Shown: one piece after another, positions 1 through 7,424 of the stretch
Numbering within the stretch: position 1 is the stretch's first letter
Layout: each line of letters begins with the position of its first letter
IMG/VR virus record: IMGVR_UViG_3300017991_001466
Coordinates: 1-41,710 of that record
DNA from: a virus
Direction: 5' to 3' (one strand)
Length of the DNA stretch: 41,710 bases
The notes under the pieces: generated by a model
The model's input: only the letters and a program-made list of their open reading frames with translations
What the model was told of the DNA's origin: nothing
The model's database searches: none
Program-made: the position numbers and the translations under genes

Positions 1-489
1 GACGAGGTTACCTTCCTGTTGCATCATGTAGAGGTCGGCCTCACCCCAGCTAGCCGGGTTTGATGCCGGGTCCGAGATCATCGACAGGTAACTTATACAG
101 AGGTGCATCGTACCGACCAGAGGGAGCCCGAGGGCGTTCTGGCACAGGCGACCGAGCTGAACAGAGGTCCACTCGTGCATGTGGATCACGTCCCAGTCGC
201 CACCGGCTCGTAGCCTGTCGGCAATAAGCCGTGTCAGAGCCTTCGCAACCTGGATGTCGTTGATGTACCTGCAACTGATGTCCGGTCGTCTCGGCTTCCA
301 GCAAATCAGCTTGTCGTCGTGGTGTTTGCGGAAGCCGAGATAGTCCTTTGAACCGTCGAGTGTGCTGGAGGTTACGAGGTCCACGTCCACACCCTTCTTC
401 GCAAGGGCTCTGTAGATCTCGCGGACGTGCATCCCCATACCGCCAAGAATCTCCTCGGGGTCCTCGTAGCAAATGGCAAGAACTCTCAT
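1..489 (-). CDS. Glycosyltransferase family 4, N-terminal part (runs off the window)
   Basis: The reading frame is open from ATG at 489 to the window edge, so only the first 163 residues are seen. The N-terminus reads MRVLAICYEDPEEILGG and then GMGMHVREIYRALAKKG, the glycine-rich loop and first helix of the GT-B fold of family 4 glycosyltransferases, which transfer a sugar from a nucleotide-sugar donor. A later GDWDVIHMHEW stretch is the usual acceptor-side strand with its His. The donor-binding C-terminal domain with the E-x7-E motif lies outside the window. Its ATG overlaps the TGA of the upstream tail-fibre paralogue (ATGA), so it is translationally coupled to tail genes. Possible targets are phage DNA, a virion protein or a host surface glycan; the sequence does not say which. 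Family assignment is confident, role is not. Confidence 0.85.
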   Translation of the reverse strand, partial: MRVLAICYEDPEEILGGMGMHVREIYRALAKKGVDVDLVTSSTLDGSKDYLGFRKHHDDKLICWKPRRPDISCRYINDIQVAKALTRLIADRLRAGGDWDVIHMHEWTSVQLGRLCQNALGLPLVGTMHLCISYLSMISDPASNPASWGEADLYMMQQEGNLV

Positions 490-1007
490 GACCATAGCTC
501 CACTTCTCCTCGTGCGTCCAGCGTTCTGTTCCCAGCCGAGTAGTTCGTCCAGGTAAGACGCAAGACACGCGAAGATGGTCCTGTTGCGGGTAGATACGCC
601 TCTGTCAGAGATATATCCGCCCCACCACTGCTGAACACTTTGTGGCTGAGATTCAGCGCAGCCGCCGCCTTGGTGTAGATGGCATTGTACGAGGTAGAGA
701 TCAGGTTACCATGCCCACCAAGAGACATGGAAGAAGCCTCAAGAGAACTGCGCCCAACGACAACAAGAGCGCCAGCCATACCGCCAGCAAGTTCTGTCAC
801 ACGGGCTGATCGAAGATGGATCACCGCAGCCACGATGTCGTAGGGCACCGAGATGTCCCAGTCGGAAGGCCCACCGGGCAGCGGTGGAACTACCAGTGAC
901 GTATTGCTGATCGTCATGTTGTACGGACGTCGGTGGTGTTGTTCGGCAAGTACGTTCGACAAAGCCGAGTGGAGTGTAGGGTGCTCCAGATATGACTGTA
1001 GCCTCAT
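486..1007 (-). CDS. Tail-fibre-associated protein, paralogue 3 of 3
   Basis: A 173-residue protein starting MRLQSYLEHP, the third of three consecutive genes that all start with MRL and end with the same kind of beta-strand motif, here VLRLTWTNYSAGNRTLDARG. The ATG overlaps the stop of the previous paralogue (ATGA at 1004-1007) and its own stop overlaps the glycosyltransferase start. There is no signal peptide or membrane segment. Low charge and Ser/Thr/Gly/Val-rich composition fit a beta-rich virion protein. From its place just downstream of two spike or fibre genes I infer a tail-tip or fibre-head component, possibly receptor-binding. No enzyme motif is visible. Confidence 0.75.
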   Translation of the reverse strand: MRLQSYLEHPTLHSALSNVLAEQHHRRPYNMTISNTSLVVPPLPGGPSDWDISVPYDIVAAVIHLRSARVTELAGGMAGALVVVGRSSLEASSMSLGGHGNLISTSYNAIYTKAAAALNLSHKVFSSGGADISLTEAYLPATGPSSRVLRLTWTNYSAGNRTLDARGEVELWS

Positions 1008-1483
1008 TTCACCACCACGCTTCCGTAGCAGACCAAGTTCTGATTGAATGGACGGATGTTGTAGAACGCAAAGACGAGGTTCGTTCCTGATATGTAGACA
1101 TCGTTGAGACGGATGCTACCACCGAAATCGGTGTGACTCAGGTACGTGTCCCCGTGCAGACGTGAGTACCCACCCACGTAACTCTGCGTACCGGACGGAT
1201 ATGGGCGAATCCCGACAGACGAACTCTTGGCAGCCGTGTTGAACGCCTGGAAGAACAGACCGGTATGCCCCTGAATGTCTACACTGACGCTCCCACGAAG
1301 AATGCCCCTGACACTACGACAGCCACTTTTGCCAAGAGCTACGTTGTAGATGTATGTGCCAGGAGGAATCGACAGACTGTTCACAATGATGCGGAAGACC
1401 TCGGTGGTTGGATGATGGTCTTCCGCACCGACCCCCATGATGAGGTCGTGATCTGTAGCAACGAAATCTCCTTCTAACCTCAT
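1004..1483 (-). CDS. Tail-fibre-associated protein, paralogue 2 of 3
   Basis: A 159-residue protein (MRLEGDFVATDHDLIMGVGAEDHHP...). It shares with paralogue 1 the opening pattern MRL-x-G-F/D, D-H-x-x-L and a DDHHP/EDHHP box near residue 22, and the C-terminal pattern I-x-L-x-D-x-x-I-x-G-x-x-L. Central sequence differs strongly, as expected where homologous proteins diversify in a binding region. Start and stop overlap both neighbours by four bases, so the three paralogues form one translationally coupled unit. Function is inferred only from position behind the fibre genes; an adhesin or fibre-tip role is plausible but unproven. Confidence 0.75.
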   Translation of the reverse strand: MRLEGDFVATDHDLIMGVGAEDHHPTTEVFRIIVNSLSIPPGTYIYNVALGKSGCRSVRGILRGSVSVDIQGHTGLFFQAFNTAAKSSSVGIRPYPSGTQSYVGGYSRLHGDTYLSHTDFGGSIRLNDVYISGTNLVFAFYNIRPFNQNLVCYGSVVVK

Positions 1484-1995
1484 GTCACCTCCGCATGACC
1501 CTTCACCGATAGTGTAGCACTACCGCCGAAATAATTTTGGAAGGTAAGCCGCAATGTCGAACCGATTATCTGGGCGTCCTTCAGCGCAATGTACCTACTA
1601 CCGGGGTTCGTCACAGTATCGAAGATCTTATGCGTCAGGTTCGTAACCCCCACAGCCTTCGCATAGGTCACGACATAAGACTTGTAGATGCTTCCGGTGT
1701 TTCGGACGCTGTGGCCTATTGCGTCTGAAAGCGTAGTTGTTACGTACACAATGGCGCACTCACGCCACTTCGTAGCTGACCCACCACCCGAGATTGCTGG
1801 CCCCTCCAGGTACACCCTAGCCAACCTGAAATCGGAGTGGGGCAGAGTGACGTCCAGATTGAATGACGTACCTGGAGGCAGCGATGTCGTAGTGTCCGAA
1901 AAGCTGACGTAATTCGGAGCAGGATGGTGGTCGTCGACAGTGATCGCTGACAGATCAGCATGATCCCGTAGGTTGAAACCACCAGGCAGCCTCAT
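1480..1995 (-). CDS. Tail-fibre-associated protein, paralogue 1 of 3
   Basis: A 171-residue protein beginning MRLPGGFNLRDHADLSAI with a DDHHPAP box, ending STLRLTFQNYFGGSATLSVKG. These two regions are shared with the next two genes. Its ATG at 1995 overlaps the TGA of the upstream fibre gene. It is predicted to be beta-rich and soluble. A GATC-N7-GATC dyad lies inside the 5' end of the gene at 1942-1956. I do not recognise a named family; virion location is inferred from context. Confidence 0.75.
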   Translation of the reverse strand: MRLPGGFNLRDHADLSAITVDDHHPAPNYVSFSDTTTSLPPGTSFNLDVTLPHSDFRLARVYLEGPAISGGGSATKWRECAIVYVTTTLSDAIGHSVRNTGSIYKSYVVTYAKAVGVTNLTHKIFDTVTNPGSRYIALKDAQIIGSTLRLTFQNYFGGSATLSVKGHAEVT

Positions 1996-3620
1996 GTCAG
2001 CCTCACTCCCCAGACCTCGATGTCGTGCGTATTCGACCCGAGGTGGTCGGTGAAGTTGTAGTGGAACTCTTGCGTACCGTCCTCATCCTCGTAGGTGAGG
2101 TCAAGCCATGCCTCGTAATCACCCTCACGTCGGACGAGGATTGCCTTCGGGTCCGTGGTGTAGTCATCTCTTGCATACACCGTCAGCGTCCACGACAGAG
2201 CAGAGGTCTCGACCCGTACTCGCTTGAGCAGAACCTTGTCCTCAAACCCTGTGATGGAGTTGTTGCCCTCGGCCACTCCGGTATCAGTCACATTGACCAG
2301 TTCTGCGCCTGGTACACTCATGGTCAGTCCTCCCGCCCCGTCAGAGACGGGCACAGTACCAGCGGGTCCGGCTGTCGTCAGGGCCTCGATGTGAGCACCC
2401 GCCACGGAGACATGCTCCGTTCCGTTGACAGTCTTGGTGCCAGACAGCTCACCGATGAACGCATTGAGGGTTGATCCGACAGCGATCACGTAGGCTGTCG
2501 TCGCCGCAAGTCGAGCGATGACAAGCTCCATGGAGCCCCCACCAGCACCGACGTTGAGACCCGTACCGTTGCCAACACCGCCACCAGTCTCGAGGATATG
2601 CGCGACATAACCCTCGGTCGTACCCGTCGAGAACCTGGCGATTGCAGTACCAGTACCCTGGATGTAGATGTCCTCGCACTTGACATGGACATGGCCTTGT
2701 GCCGATGAGGCGTCACCGATACCAAAGCCGTTTTCAAGGTAGGTCTGCTTGACCTCGTACATGAGCACAGAGCCAACACCGACGTTGAGAGCAGCGATGG
2801 CTGTACCAGTGACCTCGACCCGATCTGCCTCAAACCGGGATGTCCCCGAGCCCGAGAGCTTGGAGACTGCGAACCCAGAGGTGACCTTGTAGACCTCGCG
2901 AACCTTGCAGTCTACGTTGTCGTTCAAGGTGATTGTCCCCTCGATGCGGGCGGCTGGAGCCCACAGGGACACCCACGACGGCAGCGTTATGTTCTCGGCG
3001 TAGATACCCGCGTCGATGACGCAGACCTTGAACCGATTGGTCGAGCTTGGCCCCTGCGCGACAGCCGCCGAGATGGCGCTCGCTATCGTCTCCTTCGCAT
3101 AGGAGAATGACCTACCGCTGGCGGCGTCGTCTCCGTGCTTCCCGACGAAGTAGACCTGATCCGCAGACCAGGCTCCAGCGGGGGTCAGCATTGAGAGCCC
3201 ACCGGCCCCATCGGCAGTGGGAACCTGTCCAGCTACCGCGCTGGCTGTTGCGAGGTTCTCCACGCTGATCTCGTCAGTCCCCCCATCGCTGTGCGAAGCG
3301 GCGTGAGCCAGCGGAGTCTGGGGGTCCGCTAGGAGCCCAGCAAGGTCTGTGACGTCGATCTCGTCGACACCCCCATCCTCGTGCGTTATGGCGTGGAGTC
3401 CCACAGGAGCAGCCCCCATGTTGAGATTTCCAGCACCATCAGAGACCGGGACAGTACCAGCAGCACCCGAGGTGTTCAGCTCTTCGATGTCTCGGGCGAA
3501 GAGGTCCGTTGCCCTCATGAGGAACTCAAGGAACATGCGCTTGTCTATGTACGGAACCTTAGTCACAGCGGAGGATAGCCGCTGCAACATATCTTCAAGG
3601 ATTGAATCGCGAATGCCCAT
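1992..3620 (-). CDS. Tail fibre with HAxxH-GG-DEI repeats and beta-helix-like centre
   Basis: A 542-residue protein. I chose ATG 3620 (MGIRDSILEDML) because GGAG sits eight bases upstream; a longer frame exists but would run into the previous gene. Residues roughly 50-160 carry repeated motifs typical of phage fibres: AGTVPVSDGAGNLNM, AGQVPTADGAGGLSM and, near the C-terminus, AGTVPVSDGAGGLTM, plus HAITHEDGGVDEIDV and HAASHSDGGTDEISV. The middle (about 170-420) is glycine- and valine-rich with short strands, consistent with a parallel beta-helix. The C-terminal about 90 residues form a separate charged domain. Coupled by ATGA to the three paralogues that follow. A role in host attachment is inferred from architecture. 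Confidence 0.85.
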   Translation of the reverse strand: MGIRDSILEDMLQRLSSAVTKVPYIDKRMFLEFLMRATDLFARDIEELNTSGAAGTVPVSDGAGNLNMGAAPVGLHAITHEDGGVDEIDVTDLAGLLADPQTPLAHAASHSDGGTDEISVENLATASAVAGQVPTADGAGGLSMLTPAGAWSADQVYFVGKHGDDAASGRSFSYAKETIASAISAAVAQGPSSTNRFKVCVIDAGIYAENITLPSWVSLWAPAARIEGTITLNDNVDCKVREVYKVTSGFAVSKLSGSGTSRFEADRVEVTGTAIAALNVGVGSVLMYEVKQTYLENGFGIGDASSAQGHVHVKCEDIYIQGTGTAIARFSTGTTEGYVAHILETGGGVGNGTGLNVGAGGGSMELVIARLAATTAYVIAVGSTLNAFIGELSGTKTVNGTEHVSVAGAHIEALTTAGPAGTVPVSDGAGGLTMSVPGAELVNVTDTGVAEGNNSITGFEDKVLLKRVRVETSALSWTLTVYARDDYTTDPKAILVRREGDYEAWLDLTYEDEDGTQEFHYNFTDHLGSNTHDIEVWGVRLT

Positions 3621-3635
3621 GATCTGACTCCGATC
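3621..3635. promoter_or_regulatory. Dyad at the start of the tail fibre gene
   Basis: The dyad contains the GGAG ribosome-binding site and ends next to ATG 3620; on the complement GATCGGAGTCAGATC runs into ATG. A bound protein would sit exactly on the translation start. Confidence 0.7.
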
Positions 3636-5364
3636 ACAGGTTGTTCGCCAGCACGTTACCCGTACCGGTGTCTGTGTAGGTTCCGGCAGAACCATTCACG
3701 ATGTCACGGAAGTTGTTTCCGGTGCAGATACAGTAGTTACCGGATACTCCGATCAACACCGCAGGATTCACACCGACGCCACCACCGACATTGTCGCTCT
3801 GCCCGACGTTACCCTCGACAATGCTGGCTTCTGTGAGGTTCACGTCAAAGCCGGCTATGCCGCTTCCGCTACAAGTAACAGTGTTTTCGCAGAACTTGAT
3901 CCTGTCACCTGTGCGAATCTGGGCGATGTTACCAAACGACCCAGACTTCAGGATGGCAGCCCCGATGCACGATGAGTAGGAGGCTGTGAGGGCAGCCGCA
4001 TTGAAACCACTGAGATCAGTGAAGCTGCCACCATTCACGTACATTGGGTTTCCGAATGCCGTCTCAAACGCGAGAGTGCCTTCTGTGGATAGACACTCGA
4101 CGACATGAAATGCTCCAGTCTCGTGTGAACCGCTGAACGAGTCTTGCTTGTAGTGGACGAAGTTCTGCCCACCGACGAATGAAGGATCTGGCGCACCAAG
4201 GCTCTCACAGTTGAGGCACCAGGAGTGTCCATCATACTGCGTCCTGAAAGCCGACGTGACAGCAATGGCGTATGGGTCGAAGCCTGCCCAGGAGTTCTCG
4301 TACTCAACACGGACACGGATGCAGCGAGAGTCGATACCCAGATCCACCATCGAACCCGGCATCTGAAAAACAACCCCTGTTGGGTCGTCTGCGCCGAGGA
4401 ATGTCAGATCGCGAAGACACGCTCCAGTGCCGAGCGTGGCTGCACGGGGATCGTCGTAGACAGTCTTGATCGTGACGCACTCCATCCCAGCCCCGACGAC
4501 GTTGACGCCCGCAGGAATCAACAATGGACCGAAAGGCCCACCACCAGCCGCAAGGTCGTAAGAACCTGGACGGATGTAGATGTCCGTGCCAACAGCCACG
4601 CCCTCAATTGCTGCGCGGAGAAGGGCTCCGTTCGTCCCATCATACAGGAAGTCGCAATCCGAGGCCGAGTCTCCCATCGCAGAGTTGCCGATGATCAGAG
4701 TTGGGGCCTGTGCCCCACCACCACCGCCACCAGGAATCGTGACATCGACAGCACCCGCACCGGCTGACGTGACAGTGACACCCGCACCGATGAAGTCTAT
4801 GACAGTTGTGGCGGGGTCGATCTGTATGCCCTCGTCCTGTACCTCAAGCGGACTGCCCCCTCCTCCAGGAGCGATGTCCTCGCGGATCTGCTTGAGTATC
4901 CGGTACAGCTCTCGCTGTGCTCCGTAGGGGTTGTCAGGCCCGAAGTGATCGAGCCAGTTTGCGAAGTCCCTCTCGTTGTAGGCTGGCAGATCCCAGTCCC
5001 CGAGATTCCCGCCGCCGGATGCAGCTCCGAGAGACGGGTACGACACACCGGCCACGGTGACTGCATACCCCTCGGAGTCATCGCTGAGACCGTTCACTCG
5101 CAGAGAGACGACGTACCGCCCATACACGTCGGCGTTGAGCGTGCAGGAGTTACCTGTCGCTCCAACGAGCGAAGCTGCCGAACCTGGGGGGCGTTCGATG
5201 AGTGTCCACTGCCACTTGTACGCTCCGATGTCACCATCGGCTGAATTTGCAAACTCGATCTCATCCCCGGCACCTGCGTAGATGGTCAGACCACGAAGCG
5301 CCTTGCCGGGGGTGGACGACAGCCCTGAATTCGACTGCGAGATCGAGATCTCGGCCTTTGCCAT
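3634..5364 (-). CDS. Tail spike / fibre with Ig-like N-terminus and beta-helix body
   Basis: A 576-residue protein with a clear start (TAGGAGGATAG then ATG). Residues about 20-105 look like an Ig/PKD-type domain (YKWQWTLIERPPGSAASL, then a YVVSLRVNG strand). A linker rich in Gly follows near 165 and again near 210 (seven consecutive Gly or Ala-Gly positions). From about 220 onward the sequence resembles pectate-lyase-like beta-helices of spikes: an IYIRPGSYDL strand, IPAGVNVVGAG, then many short turns with Asn, Ser and Gly, ending GNVLANNL. A depolymerase or receptor-binding role is possible; no catalytic triad can be assigned by eye. Confidence 0.82.
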   Translation of the reverse strand: MAKAEISISQSNSGLSSTPGKALRGLTIYAGAGDEIEFANSADGDIGAYKWQWTLIERPPGSAASLVGATGNSCTLNADVYGRYVVSLRVNGLSDDSEGYAVTVAGVSYPSLGAASGGGNLGDWDLPAYNERDFANWLDHFGPDNPYGAQRELYRILKQIREDIAPGGGGSPLEVQDEGIQIDPATTVIDFIGAGVTVTSAGAGAVDVTIPGGGGGGAQAPTLIIGNSAMGDSASDCDFLYDGTNGALLRAAIEGVAVGTDIYIRPGSYDLAAGGGPFGPLLIPAGVNVVGAGMECVTIKTVYDDPRAATLGTGACLRDLTFLGADDPTGVVFQMPGSMVDLGIDSRCIRVRVEYENSWAGFDPYAIAVTSAFRTQYDGHSWCLNCESLGAPDPSFVGGQNFVHYKQDSFSGSHETGAFHVVECLSTEGTLAFETAFGNPMYVNGGSFTDLSGFNAAALTASYSSCIGAAILKSGSFGNIAQIRTGDRIKFCENTVTCSGSGIAGFDVNLTEASIVEGNVGQSDNVGGGVGVNPAVLIGVSGNYCICTGNNFRDIVNGSAGTYTDTGTGNVLANNL

Positions 5365-5384
5365 CTATCCTCCTATCTCGGCTT

Positions 5385-5399
5385 GATCGGCGTCAGATC
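5385..5399. promoter_or_regulatory. Dyad overlapping the queE stop
   Basis: The TGA stop of queE (5398-5400) is formed by the TGATC half-site; the dyad fills most of the gap to the tail spike gene. Confidence 0.7.
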
Positions 5400-6069
5400 A
5401 TGGCATGTTCACGAACTTGTGCCACTGAATAGACAACCGGGGCATGAAGCCGAGAGCCATCTGAATGTGTTGTGAGCATCTGAGAGCCATCGGGAGGCTC
5501 GACTTGATGCCGTCATCCCGCCACTCTGGCTGGATGCAGATTGTCTTCGTCATGACTCTTTTCAGCACCGCGCTCTTCGCGTCAGCGTTGGGCAGTATAC
5601 TGAGAATGGAGTCCACAACAGCATCGTTACCAGGCCAACAGCCCGGCACGACGTATTTCAACTCGTCGATGTCGCCGCATCCAAGAACGACGTCGGAGTC
5701 ATGTTTCGGTGAGCACACAACGTGAGCGATACCTTTGAAGTGCCCAAGTACACCCCTGACAGCCCCGTTGGTCTCCAGCATGAACATACCAAACGTCTCG
5801 TTGCGCCACGCGGCTAGAACCTTCGCAAGTTCGATGTCCATGTGTAACAGAGGCTCCCCGCCAGTCAGCATGACAGCGGGGTACTTTCGCGGGAGGCGTT
5901 CTGCGAACTCGTCAGCGTCGAGAATGTACCTCGGGCGTGCAAGGTGTTCGTCACAGAATGGGCACGCGAGGTTACACCCAGCGAAGCGCAACAGGCGTAC
6001 AGGCCAACCTGACATGGCCCCCTCTGCCTGGTACGTGTCCACGATTTCCGATAGCTTGTATTTGCCCAC
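5398..6069 (-). CDS. queE: QueE, 7-carboxy-7-deazaguanine synthase (radical SAM)
   Basis: A 223-residue radical-SAM enzyme that converts 6-carboxytetrahydropterin to 7-carboxy-7-deazaguanine, the ring contraction that makes the deazapurine core of preQ0. The cluster-binding motif C32-x3-C36-x2-C39 (FAGCNLACPFCDE) and the SAM-binding MLTGGEPLLH segment are intact, as is the short IxLETNG-like segment (FMLETNGA). The start is the GTG at 6069, placed four bases after GGAGG; the longer frame upstream would cover a hairpin. Its TGA stop lies inside a GATC dyad. With QueD and the DpdA-like enzyme nearby it most likely supplies precursor for DNA, not tRNA, modification. Length and motifs match the family. 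Confidence 0.9.
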   Translation of the reverse strand: MGKYKLSEIVDTYQAEGAMSGWPVRLLRFAGCNLACPFCDEHLARPRYILDADEFAERLPRKYPAVMLTGGEPLLHMDIELAKVLAAWRNETFGMFMLETNGAVRGVLGHFKGIAHVVCSPKHDSDVVLGCGDIDELKYVVPGCWPGNDAVVDSILSILPNADAKSAVLKRVMTKTICIQPEWRDDGIKSSLPMALRCSQHIQMALGFMPRLSIQWHKFVNMP

Positions 6070-6088
6070 ATTACCTCCAATGGAACAC

Positions 6089-6120
6089 GTAGGGGGCGCA
6101 GCCAAAGCCGCGCCCCCTAC
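6089..6120 (-). terminator. GC-rich hairpin between the 6152 gene and queE
   Basis: Perfect 11-base arms (6089-6099 and 6110-6120, GTAGGGGGCGC type) flank a 10-base loop in the 82-base gap before queE. There is no T run after it, so it may be a weak or factor-assisted terminator, or a leader structure that separates queE expression from the genes above. Confidence 0.6.
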
Positions 6121-6138
6121 ACGTAGTTTGCACAAAGC

Positions 6139-6153
6139 GATCCGACACAGATC
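6139..6153. promoter_or_regulatory. Dyad overlapping the stop of the 6152 gene
   Basis: TGA 6152-6154 is part of the half-site; the terminator-like hairpin 6089-6120 follows. Confidence 0.7.
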
Positions 6154-6532
6154 AGATGATGACCAGTGCGTCGATGTCGTCGGCGAGGGTGTTCAGATCC
6201 GCATCGACGCCGATGGTGAACTTCTCGTCGCCGAGAGTGATGCAGTCGGCGGCGGTCCAGGCGGCGGCAGCCACAACCTTCATGGCCGAAGCGGCGGGCA
6301 TCCCCTTGATGTGGAAAGCCATCGCGTTCTGGGTGCGGTTGAACAGAATGACTCCGCGAGGGTCACCCTGCGTCTCCACGTCGAGCAGCGCCCCTGTCCC
6401 CGCGATGCCGGTGATGAACTCGACCTGACCGACGTTGGTCAGTGCCTTCATGAGAGGGCGAACGTCGGCATACGGCTTGACGGTGTCGGCGTCCATCGAG
6501 TTGAGAACGTCGCGCATGATGTCGTCGGACAT
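6152..6532 (-). CDS. Hypothetical protein, 126 aa
   Basis: Starts MSDDIMRDVLNSM after an AAGGAAG ribosome-binding site. The N-terminal half is mixed helix; the second half (VILFNRTQNAMAFHIKGMPAASAMKVV, then ITLGDEKFTIGVDADLNT) looks beta-rich, a style seen in small phage structural or decoration proteins. No catalytic motif, no membrane segment. It lies between a ParB-like gene and queE in the same orientation, and its TGA stop is part of a GATC dyad. Function unknown; membership of the deazaguanine module cannot be claimed from position alone. Confidence 0.7.
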   Translation of the reverse strand: MSDDIMRDVLNSMDADTVKPYADVRPLMKALTNVGQVEFITGIAGTGALLDVETQGDPRGVILFNRTQNAMAFHIKGMPAASAMKVVAAAAWTAADCITLGDEKFTIGVDADLNTLADDIDALVII

Positions 6533-6572
6533 TGTATCTTCCTTTTCTGAAGGGTTTGCGACCCTGTTGTAC

Positions 6573-7424
6573 TTACTTGTCTTTGCCGAAGTATTGCTTT
6601 ATCAGCTTTACGACAGCGCCCGCACGGGTTTCCTCGGCCATGGCTTCACACAGGTCTTCGAGCATGTCTTCGATTTCGTCTGTCCCCGGAAGGGACAACA
6701 TGATGGGCATACCCCGAGATGACTCTTTGAGCTGCGTAGAACCACCACCTTCGGCCTCAGCACCAAATCCTCCGATGGAGCTGAAGTCGATGTTGCTGAA
6801 CATATCTTCGTCCGTACCTTCGTCGGAACCTGACCCTGCACCTCCTCCCAACGAGCCCATAGGGGCGAGCGGCTTCAAAGTGCCAGCCTCGTCAGCACCC
6901 ACGACGCCGAGTAGCTCTTCCAAAGCATCCTTGTCGCGTGCAGTAGCCGTCGCGATCTCGTTGATCGGAATCTGATCGTCTCGCATCTCGCGAAGGACCT
7001 CGAAAAAGCCCTTCTCGTCCAATTCAGCACTTACGTTGAAACTGAACATAGCAAGGTCGGCGTCAGCCGGAGACACAGATTGACCTTGCTTGTCAGTGAG
7101 AACAACGACCGGAACGGTATCGTATCCACGAGTGCTCAGTTCGTCGATACGGTGGTGCCCGTCGATAAGCTCCCACTCACCAGACGTCTTGCCTGGAATG
7201 ACAATGACTGGATCACGAGGTCCGAGCCTGCCGATGGAGTCTTTGAGAGCCTGGAGCTGCAAGTCATCCATCTTACGAAAGCGTGTCTTCCGCTGCTTGA
7301 TTGACTTGATGTAGACCTCACCGATCTGCAAGCCGGTCTCAAGCTCGACAAACTCATTCACAGCGAGTTTGCGAGCAGCCTTACTCGTGGTCTTCTTTTT
7401 CTTCTTTTTGCCCGCCTTCTTCAT
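6573..7424 (-). CDS. ParB/DGQHR-like nuclease-fold protein next to DpdA
   Basis: A 283-residue protein. After a lysine-rich start (residues 1-20), residues about 35-110 match the ParB/sulfiredoxin fold: LKDSIGRLGPRDPVIVI, then ELIDGHHRIDELSTRGYDTVPVVVL. The DGHHR box is the equivalent of the G-x-R-R box of ParB and of the DGQHR motif found in DndB- and DpdB-type proteins. The second half has a Gly-rich linker (about 190-200) and an acidic helical C-terminus. ATGA overlap with the DpdA-like gene couples the two. In bacterial dpd clusters a ParB-like DpdB partners DpdA, so a partner role is a reasonable inference; a general phage ParB-like protein is the alternative. Confidence 0.8.
   Translation of the reverse strand: MKKAGKKKKKKTTSKAARKLAVNEFVELETGLQIGEVYIKSIKQRKTRFRKMDDLQLQALKDSIGRLGPRDPVIVIPGKTSGEWELIDGHHRIDELSTRGYDTVPVVVLTDKQGQSVSPADADLAMFSFNVSAELDEKGFFEVLREMRDDQIPINEIATATARDKDALEELLGVVGADEAGTLKPLAPMGSLGGGAGSGSDEGTDEDMFSNIDFSSIGGFGAEAEGGGSTQLKESSRGMPIMLSLPGTDEIEDMLEDLCEAMAEETRAGAVVKLIKQYFGKDK

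Noticed and set aside
5735-6550. 271-residue plus-strand gene
   Set aside because: It covers queE and its neighbour on the other strand and crosses the hairpin 6089-6120; no motif supports it.
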